A stretch of 5,292 nt of DNA from Ilumatobacter sp. (lineage in GTDB: Bacteria > Actinomycetota > Acidimicrobiia > Acidimicrobiales > Ilumatobacteraceae): positions 1 to 5,292 of the forward strand of contig JAJCXU010000006.1 of assembly GCA_029263275.1 (NCBI GenBank), written 5' to 3'. The notes beneath the pieces were generated by a model. It was not told the DNA's origin, ran no database searches, and was given only the letters and a program-made list of their open reading frames with translations. This document shows, in pieces, positions 1 through 5,292 of this stretch (positions within the stretch are counted from its first letter, which is position 1; each line of letters begins with the position of its first letter). The position numbers and the translations under genes were made by a program.

Positions 1-36
1 GGGCAACACTCCGAAGAGCATGTCGTTCCAGGTCAT
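1..36 (-). CDS. narI: Nitrate reductase gamma subunit NarI (cytochrome b), N-terminal fragment
   Basis: Only twelve codons are in the window (MTWNDMLFGVLP). The frame starts at an ATG at 36-34 that overlaps the narJ TGA in an ATGA, and has a GGAGG site six bases upstream. The wording resembles the start of NarI proteins, in which a short polar lead is followed by a hydrophobic stretch containing a Pro-Tyr pair that opens the first transmembrane helix. The position after narJ is the standard G-H-J-I order. NarI is the di-haem b quinol oxidase subunit that anchors NarGH in the membrane. Its haem-binding histidines would lie outside the window, so the call rests on start signal, context and a few residues. 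Confidence 0.85.
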   Translation of the reverse strand, partial: MTWNDMLFGVLP

Positions 37-551
37 CGACGTCCTCCGATCGTGACGGGCCGGTTCCCGGCGCACGCAACCGTTGCTGCGACCAGGTGGA
101 GATAGGGATTGTCGGGCGCCGACATCTTGAGACTGGAGTGCATCTCTGCGAGTGCCCCCGGCAGCACCTCGACGAGGTCGGCGAGCGGTTCGTCGACGGC
201 CGCGAGATAGCGCAAGATCGGCTCGATGTGATCGGGCAGCTCGCCACCGGCGTCGACGTCTGCCTCACTCATCGCCGCAACGAGGTCGGCCATGAAGGCT
301 CCCCGTCGATAGTTCTCGCCCCAGGCCACGTGGCCGACGTACGGGACGAACTTGGGATCGAGGTCGAGGGTTGCGGTGTGCAGCTCCTCCCACTCCCCCA
401 AGGGGAGTGAGCTGACAGCCTCGAGGAAGCGATGCATGTGCCGCTTCACTTCCGCGTTTGTCTCGGCCTCGATCCTGTTCGACAGGTCGGTTGCACTCGA
501 CGGCGATGGATATCGATAGCCGAGTGCGACGACCTCGGTCGTCTTCATCAT
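33..551 (-). CDS. narJ: Nitrate reductase assembly chaperone NarJ (delta subunit)
   Basis: System-specific chaperone of the NarJ/TorD family. Known members bind the apo-NarG N-terminus, assist molybdenum cofactor insertion and gate membrane docking, without being part of the final enzyme. The protein has 172 residues, is mostly helical in character, and lacks membrane segments or cysteine motifs. Family resemblance is clearest at LDLDPKFVPYVGHVAWGE (about 62-79), followed by NYRRGAFMADL, and at ELPDHIEPILRYLA (about 104-117), which parallels ELPDHLPLYLEYLA in E. coli NarJ. It is shorter than E. coli NarJ (about 236), mainly at both ends, but in the range of shorter Gram-positive versions. Two adjacent ATG codons are possible starts, at 551 (ATGA overlap with the narH stop) and 548 (TGATG). 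The AAGGGG site at 560-555 is three bases from the first and six from the second, so 548 may be the actual start. The TGA stop overlaps the narI ATG. Confidence 0.94.
   Translation of the reverse strand: MMKTTEVVALGYRYPSPSSATDLSNRIEAETNAEVKRHMHRFLEAVSSLPLGEWEELHTATLDLDPKFVPYVGHVAWGENYRRGAFMADLVAAMSEADVDAGGELPDHIEPILRYLAAVDEPLADLVEVLPGALAEMHSSLKMSAPDNPYLHLVAATVACAGNRPVTIGGRR
43..47 (-). promoter_or_regulatory. Ribosome binding site of narI
   Basis: GGAGG on the minus strand, with a six-base spacer to the ATG at 36, lying inside the final codons of narJ (Gly-Gly-Arg-Arg end). It strongly supports the narI start and the ATGA overlap with narJ. Confidence 0.82.
391..409 (-). other. Perfect GC-rich inverted repeat inside narJ
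   Basis: CACTCCCC and GGGGAGTG form a perfect eight-base-pair stem around a three-base loop (TTG in the mRNA). It encodes part of SLPLGEWEE in narJ, about 50 codons from the start. No U-run follows in the transcript, so it is not a standard intrinsic terminator. It may be a coding coincidence or a pause or RNA-processing structure. Confidence 0.5.
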
Positions 552-2059
552 GCGCCCCTTCGTGGTGGTTGGCTGTAGCCGAGCCCGGTCGCGCCCTTCG
601 CGCTGAGCGGGTCACCGATGTCCTCGAGCGACATCTCCCGGTGATACGGCGGCAGCACGAAGCGGTCGTCGATCGTCGGTGTGGTCGTCATCGCGTAGAT
701 GTCTTCCACCATCTGTTCGGTCAGGCCCACGTCGGCCAGCAACTCGACGATTGCCGGGTCGATGGTGCCGTCGACGCTCTGCTGGCGCTTGTACGTGCGC
801 ACCGCAAGCATGATCCGCAGCACCCGACGAATGGGGTCGATGTCGCCAACCGAGAACAGGTTGGCGAGGTACTGCAGCGGGAGCCTGGCCTTGTCGAGTT
901 CTTCGAGCAGCTCGAAGTCTCGTCGCTCCTCGGGGATTTCGAGCTTGACCAGATTGCGTTCGATCGAGCTCATCACCGGCGACAGTGGCGGGACGTAGAA
1001 CATCATCGCCTCGGTCCGGTACTCGGGGTGCAGTGGGAACGCCATGCCCCATTCCTTCACGAACCGGTAGATCGGTGAGCGTTGTGCTGAGTCGATCCAG
1101 CCGTCGTCGATCCCCTCTGCCTTCGCGGCGGCGATGACCTCGGGGTCCGACGGATCGAGGATCATGTCGAGCTGCGCTTCGAGCAGTTCGTCGTCTGGCA
1201 CCGCCGCGGATGTCGCGATCTTGTCGGCGTCGTACAGGAGCACGCCCATGTACCGGATACGCCCGACACAGGAGTGTGCACACGCCGGCGCCTGGCCCGT
1301 CTCAAGACGAGGGAAGCACAGGATGCACTTCTCGGACTTGCCGCTGTTCCAGTTGTAATAGACCTTCTTGTACGGGCAACCGGACACACACATCCGCCAG
1401 CCGCGGCACTTGTCCTCGTTGACGAGCACGATGCCGTCTTCGCCGCGTTTGTAGATCGCGCCACTTGGGCAGGCTGCGAGACACGACGGGTTCAGGCAGT
1501 GGTTGCAGATCCTCGGCAGGTAGTTGAACACCACCCGCTCGATCTCTTCCAGCTGCGCCCGCACGGCGTCGTCGACACCTTCCATCGACAGGTCGTTCGC
1601 GGCGTACGTGTCGGAGCCACCGAGATCGTCGTCCCAGTTCGGGCCGCTGGTGATCTCGACGGGCTGGCCGGTGATCTTCGAGATCGGGATCGCTGTCGGC
1701 TGCTGCTCGGACGGCGGTGCTCCAAAGAGATCGCCGTACTGGAACGTGAACGGGTCGTAGTAGTCGTCGAGTTCCGGTAGCGACGGGTTGTAGAACGCCT
1801 TTGCGACACCGCCACCCTTGGAGTGCAGGATGAGCTTCAGGCGACCTTTCTTGTCACGGCGCCAACCACCCTTGTAGTGGTCCTGGTCTTCCCAACCCGT
1901 CGGGTAGCCAGTTCCGGGACGGGTCTCGTAGTTGTTCCACCACATGTACTCGGCGCCATCGCTATCCGTCCACATGTTCTTGCAGGCCACCGAGCAGGTG
2001 TGGCACCCGATGCACTTGTCGAGGTGGAAGAGCATGCTCATTTGGGCACGGACTCTCAT
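548..2059 (-). CDS. narH: Respiratory nitrate reductase beta subunit NarH
   Basis: Iron-sulfur electron-transfer subunit linking the haems of NarI to NarG. It is 503 residues long, close to the E. coli protein (about 512), and begins MRVRAQMSM, like E. coli MKIRSQVGM. All four cluster motifs are intact. Cluster one uses C16, C19, C22 and C26 (CIGCHTCSVAC). Cluster two uses C185, C188, C193 and C197 (CNHCLNPSCLAAC). The third motif is C218-x2-W221-x2-C224-x3-C228, where Trp replaces a Cys, as known for the [3Fe-4S] centre of NarH. The fourth uses C245, C248, C260 and C264. The family signatures CPSGAIYKR, GCPYKK, KSEKCILC, CVGRIRYMGVLLYDAD and FPLHPEYRT follow. The ATG start is supported by a GAGGAGG site seven bases upstream and overlaps the narG stop by one base; the TGA stop lies within the narJ start. 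No signal peptide is visible, consistent with a cytoplasmic subunit. DmsB- or PhsB-type proteins are excluded by length and by the Trp motif. Confidence 0.98.
   Translation of the reverse strand: MRVRAQMSMLFHLDKCIGCHTCSVACKNMWTDSDGAEYMWWNNYETRPGTGYPTGWEDQDHYKGGWRRDKKGRLKLILHSKGGGVAKAFYNPSLPELDDYYDPFTFQYGDLFGAPPSEQQPTAIPISKITGQPVEITSGPNWDDDLGGSDTYAANDLSMEGVDDAVRAQLEEIERVVFNYLPRICNHCLNPSCLAACPSGAIYKRGEDGIVLVNEDKCRGWRMCVSGCPYKKVYYNWNSGKSEKCILCFPRLETGQAPACAHSCVGRIRYMGVLLYDADKIATSAAVPDDELLEAQLDMILDPSDPEVIAAAKAEGIDDGWIDSAQRSPIYRFVKEWGMAFPLHPEYRTEAMMFYVPPLSPVMSSIERNLVKLEIPEERRDFELLEELDKARLPLQYLANLFSVGDIDPIRRVLRIMLAVRTYKRQQSVDGTIDPAIVELLADVGLTEQMVEDIYAMTTTPTIDDRFVLPPYHREMSLEDIGDPLSAKGATGLGYSQPPRRGA
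555..560 (-). promoter_or_regulatory. Ribosome binding site of narJ
   Basis: AAGGGG on the minus strand within the end of narH. It is a weaker Shine-Dalgarno match than those of narH and narI. The spacer is three bases to the ATG at 551 and six to the ATG at 548; the longer spacing is more usual and favours the second Met as the start. Confidence 0.55.
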
Positions 2060-5000
2060 TACTTCGCCTCCTCGTAGCTCGGCTTGTCGATGCGTCTGAG
2101 GTAGACGAACGTGTCGCGGTTGACGCCGGTCGGGCCCCAGTAGTTGAAGGCGTAGCTGAACTGGGCGTAGCCGCCGCTCATCAGCACGGGCTTCAGACGC
2201 GTCCTCGTGAGGGAGTTGTTCATGCCTGCCCGTTTCCCGTCACGACGTGTGATCGGAATGCCGACCGTTCGTTCGGTTGCGTGGTAGACGAACACGGTTC
2301 CTCGCGGGATCCGAGACGACGTCGTACACCGTTGGACGAAGATCCCGTTGTCGTTGTACAGCTCGACCCAGTCGTTGTCGGCAATGCCGAGCCCGGCGGC
2401 GTCCTTGGCGTTGATCCAGATCGGATATCCGCCTCTCGACAGCGTCATCATCCGTTCGTTCTCGGAGTAGGTCGAGTGAATCGACCACTTGCCGTGGGGC
2501 GTGATGTAGTTGAAGAGTCGACCATCTTGGCCTTCGGCCAGCGACTCCTCGGTCTCGGACAACATCGCGTGATCGGGCCGCGGCTTGTAGGCCGGCAGCT
2601 CCTCACCCCACGCGATGTACTGCTCGTGATCGAGGTAGAAGTGCTGGCGGCCGGTCAACGTGCGCCACGGAATCAGGTGCTCGACGTTGAGCGTGAACGG
2701 GCTGTACGCCCTGCCCTTCGCGATGCTGCCGCTCCAAGTCGGAGTGGTCAACACGCGGCGTGGCTGTGCGATCAGATCAGCAAAACTGATCCGAGTGTCG
2801 CGCTGCCCGGCAGCGAGGTGGGTCAACTCCAGACCGGTCTTCACCTCTTCAGCGACGAAGGCGCGATGGGCCAATTCGCCGTTGCTGGCAGGGTCGAGAG
2901 CGAGGATCGCTTCACAGACTTCGCGGCCCCGCGTCAGCGACGGTCGCAGTGGACCCTCCTGGTCGCGGCTGCGTTCGTCGGGCTGTTTGCGGGCGAGTTC
3001 GTCGTAGAACTCCTCGACGTCGATCCGCAAGCCGTGGGCACCGACACCGTTGTTGCGCACACCGGCGCCCAGCGATGTCATCTGCTCATACAGCTCGGTG
3101 TACTTGCGCTTGACCAGCTTGAACTTCGGCATCGTCTTGCCGGGAATGGCCTCGACCTCTCCTGCCCGCCAATCACCGACGGTCGGCTGAGAGATCTCGT
3201 CGACGGTGTCGTGGGCAAGCGGCTGCATGACCACGTCTTCGACTTCAGTCGGCAGGCGTCCGCCAGCCATCTCCGACACCTTCTTGGCGAGGCGGGTGAA
3301 GATGTCCCAGTCCGACTTCGACTCCCATGCCGGCGCGACCGCCATCTGCATCGGGTTGATGAAGGAGTGCATGTCGGTCGAGTTGATGTCGTCCTTCTCG
3401 TACCAGGTGGCGGCAGGCAACACGATGTCTGAGTAGAGCGCAGTCGTGTCCATGCGGAAGTTGAGGTCGACGACGAGATCCATCTTCCCGATCGGAGCGT
3501 CGGGGCGGACGTTGACCTCGGCGACACCGTGGTCATCGGGTTCGCTGGCGATCGCGGTCGAGTGCGTCCCGAGGTAGTGGCGCATGAAGAACTCGTGGCC
3601 CTTCGCCGACGTGCCAATCGCATTGCCACGCCAGATGAACCAGGTTCGTGGCCAGTTCTCCGGTGCGTCGGGATCATCGATCGAGAATTCGAGGTCGCCG
3701 CTCTTCAACCGGTCGACGATCTCGTCGGTGACCTCGGCATCGGAGCCCGCGCCGCGGGACCGCGCCTTGCGCACGACATCGAGCGGGTTCTCCTTGAATT
3801 GCGGGAAGAAGGGGAGCCAGCCTTGTCGGACTGCTCGGGCCTGATGGTCGATTGTGTGGTCGAAGCGCTCCGGATGGTCCGCCGGCAACGAGTCGTACTC
3901 TCGATAGCCGCGCTCGTAGCGCCACTGATCGGAATGCACGTAGTGGAACGAGGGGGTGTTCTGCTGGCGCGGCGCCATTCCCCAGTCCTGGCCCATCGCG
4001 ATGGCGCCCCATGAGGCGTGACAGACAAGCTTCTCCTGGCCGACGTAGTGGGCGAGACCGCCGCCGTTGACGCCAACCGACCCGGTCAACATCAATGCCG
4101 TGATCCCCGAGCGGTACAGCAGGTTGTTGTGGTACCAGTGATTCGCACCGGCACCGATGATGATCATGTTCTTGCCCTGGGTGAGTTCGCCGTTGCGTCC
4201 CCACTCACGGGCGTACTTGATGACCGTGTCGCGGTGGATACCGGTGTACTGCTCCTGCCACGCTGGCGTGTAGGGCACATCGGCATCGTCGTAGGCCGCG
4301 GCGTCGAAGCCACGCAGGCCACGATCGACACCGAAGCGGGCATTGAGGAGATCGAAGACCGTCGTGACCGTCACCGGACCGTTGGTGGTCTCGATCGTGC
4401 GGGTGGGCACCGATCGCGTGATCGTGCCTTCGCTGCCGAAGAACTCGAGATCGATCTCCGTCGATCCCTCGGCGTCGTCGATGAAGGAGAGCGCCGGTGT
4501 GATCGGCTCGTCGAGGACGCTGTCGTGGAGTTCGAGGTTCCACTTGCCCTTCTGCTCGGTGGCCCAGCGATCGCCGATGCTGCCGTTCGGCATCCGCGGC
4601 TCGTTGGCCTCCTCGTCCCACATGAGCAACTTCCACTCACCGTTCTCGCACTGCTCGTAGCGGCTGAGGCGATCGGCTCGGAGGTACTTGTCGGGACGGC
4701 GATCCTTGATCTCGACGAGGAACGGCAGGTCGGTGTACTGCTTTGAGTAGCTCTGGAAGTAGTCGACCTGGCGATCGCGGTAGAACTCGCTGAGCAGGAC
4801 ATGGTTGACCGCCAACCAGAACGCGGTGTCCTGGCCCGGGTGCGACGGAATCCACCAGTCGGCGAACTTCGACACCTGTGAGAAGTCGGGGCTGAAGACG
4901 GCGAGTTTGGCACCGGCGTGGCGCACTTCGGAGATGAAGTGTGCATCCGGGGTGCGCGTCATGTTGAGGTTGGCGCCGACGACGGCGATGAAGCGGGCGT

Positions 5001-5292
5001 TGAACCAATCGGCCGACTCGTGGACGTCGGTCTGCTCGCCCCAGACCTCGGGCGAGGCCGGCGGGAGATCGCAGTACCAGTCGTAGAAGCTCATCACGAC
5101 GCCGCCGATCAGCGACATGAACCGGCTGCCAGCGGCATAGCTGACCTGGGACATCGCGGGAATCGGCGAGAACCCGGCGACCCGGTCGGGCCCGTGCTGC
5201 TGGATCGTGTGGACCGTGGAGGCTGCGCACATTTCGAGCGCCTCTTCCCAGCTGACACGACGGAACCCGCCCTTGCCTCGGGCCTGCTGGTA
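2059..5292 (-). CDS. narG: Respiratory nitrate reductase alpha subunit NarG (5' partial)
   Basis: Catalytic molybdopterin subunit of the membrane-bound nitrate reductase; it reduces nitrate to nitrite at a Mo-bis-MGD centre, on the cytoplasmic side in bacterial NarGHI. The frame is open to the right edge: 20 further codons (starting YQQARGKGGF) precede the first in-window Met at 5232-5230, and that stretch matches E. coli NarG near residue 134, so the Met is internal and the true start lies outside. Numbering from that Met, the Mo-ligand motif WGEQTD is at about 64-69, with Asp69 (codon 5028-5026) equivalent to E. coli Asp222. Further landmarks are GAGANHWYH near 358, FIWRGNAIG near 531, LYSDIVLPAATWYEKDD near 600 and IPWRTLTGRQ near 850. 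The C-terminal dinucleotide-binding domain spans about 905-1030. The FS0 His/Cys ligands fall in the missing N-terminus. It ends in TAA, sharing one base with the narH ATG. No frameshift is seen. A nitrite oxidoreductase alpha subunit of the same family is the only real alternative. Confidence 0.97.
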   Translation of the reverse strand, partial: YQQARGKGGFRRVSWEEALEMCAASTVHTIQQHGPDRVAGFSPIPAMSQVSYAAGSRFMSLIGGVVMSFYDWYCDLPPASPEVWGEQTDVHESADWFNARFIAVVGANLNMTRTPDAHFISEVRHAGAKLAVFSPDFSQVSKFADWWIPSHPGQDTAFWLAVNHVLLSEFYRDRQVDYFQSYSKQYTDLPFLVEIKDRRPDKYLRADRLSRYEQCENGEWKLLMWDEEANEPRMPNGSIGDRWATEQKGKWNLELHDSVLDEPITPALSFIDDAEGSTEIDLEFFGSEGTITRSVPTRTIETTNGPVTVTTVFDLLNARFGVDRGLRGFDAAAYDDADVPYTPAWQEQYTGIHRDTVIKYAREWGRNGELTQGKNMIIIGAGANHWYHNNLLYRSGITALMLTGSVGVNGGGLAHYVGQEKLVCHASWGAIAMGQDWGMAPRQQNTPSFHYVHSDQWRYERGYREYDSLPADHPERFDHTIDHQARAVRQGWLPFFPQFKENPLDVVRKARSRGAGSDAEVTDEIVDRLKSGDLEFSIDDPDAPENWPRTWFIWRGNAIGTSAKGHEFFMRHYLGTHSTAIASEPDDHGVAEVNVRPDAPIGKMDLVVDLNFRMDTTALYSDIVLPAATWYEKDDINSTDMHSFINPMQMAVAPAWESKSDWDIFTRLAKKVSEMAGGRLPTEVEDVVMQPLAHDTVDEISQPTVGDWRAGEVEAIPGKTMPKFKLVKRKYTELYEQMTSLGAGVRNNGVGAHGLRIDVEEFYDELARKQPDERSRDQEGPLRPSLTRGREVCEAILALDPASNGELAHRAFVAEEVKTGLELTHLAAGQRDTRISFADLIAQPRRVLTTPTWSGSIAKGRAYSPFTLNVEHLIPWRTLTGRQHFYLDHEQYIAWGEELPAYKPRPDHAMLSETEESLAEGQDGRLFNYITPHGKWSIHSTYSENERMMTLSRGGYPIWINAKDAAGLGIADNDWVELYNDNGIFVQRCTTSSRIPRGTVFVYHATERTVGIPITRRDGKRAGMNNSLTRTRLKPVLMSGGYAQFSYAFNYWGPTGVNRDTFVYLRRIDKPSYEEAK
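2067..2073 (-). promoter_or_regulatory. Ribosome binding site of narH
   Basis: GAGGAGG on the minus strand, seven bases before the narH ATG at 2059. It sits inside the last codons of narG (the Glu-Glu-Ala-Lys end), so ribosomes finishing narG cover it. It fixes the narH start and supports translational coupling through the TAATG junction. Confidence 0.85.

Noticed and set aside
458..1078. A 206-codon plus-strand open frame across the narH/narJ junction
   Set aside because: It is antisense to two confidently identified genes and its product resembles no family I know.
1999..2014. CIGCH near the start of NarH read as a c-type haem motif (CxxCH)
   Set aside because: It is part of CxxCxxCxxxC, the first ferredoxin-type Fe-S cluster of NarH, and the protein lacks a signal peptide for periplasmic haem attachment.
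2528..2540. Small inverted repeat TGGCC-TTC-GGCCA within narG
   Set aside because: A five-base-pair stem is expected by chance in DNA of this composition, and nothing else around it suggests a site.
2281..3432. A 383-codon open frame on the plus strand, antisense to narG
   Set aside because: It lies wholly opposite the conserved NarG frame, its translation is rich in Arg/Val/Asp without recognisable motifs, and long antisense frames are expected in GC-rich DNA with biased third positions.
4018..4746. A 242-codon plus-strand open frame opposite narG
   Set aside because: Same mirror effect of codon bias; low-complexity Val/Asp/Leu/Arg content, no ribosome site recognised, and complete overlap with well-conserved narG.
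5230..5232. ATG at 5232 as the start of narG
   Set aside because: The frame continues upstream to the window edge with 20 codons that match conserved NarG sequence, and starting here would remove the Fe-S domain essential to the family.

Overview
The window lies entirely inside a respiratory nitrate reductase operon read on the minus strand. In transcription order it holds narG (5' end off the right edge), narH (complete), narJ (complete) and the first twelve codons of narI (running off the left edge). Every base is coding. There is no intergenic stretch longer than a Shine-Dalgarno spacer, and I see no RNA gene, mobile element, CRISPR array or terminator.

Layout from right to left: 5292-2059 encodes the catalytic alpha subunit, whose missing N-terminus (roughly 130 residues by comparison with E. 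coli NarG) would carry the His/Cys ligands of its own Fe-S cluster (FS0). 2059-548 encodes the four-cluster iron-sulfur beta subunit. 551-33 encodes the NarJ/TorD-family assembly chaperone. 36-1 begins the membrane cytochrome b gamma subunit. The three junctions are all stop/start overlaps (TAATG, ATGATGA, ATGA), each preceded by a purine-rich ribosome binding site inside the upstream gene, so the genes are almost certainly co-transcribed and translationally coupled.

Together the products make a membrane-bound NarGHI complex. NarI would take electrons from the quinol pool, pass them through the NarH clusters to the molybdenum bis-MGD centre of NarG, and reduce nitrate to nitrite on the cytoplasmic face. 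NarJ would hold NarGH ready for cofactor insertion and membrane attachment.

The DNA is GC-rich with strong third-position G/C preference, and the order G-H-J-I with tight overlaps fits a high-GC bacterium. Protein wording (for example the WLPFFPQF stretch of NarG and a short NarJ) suggests an actinobacterial lineage, perhaps Acidimicrobiia-like, but this is impression only and has not been tested. The region is an ordinary core-metabolism operon. I found no convincing undescribed system; the findings are modest points about coupling, a possible mRNA hairpin, residues near the molybdenum site and the direction of the reaction.
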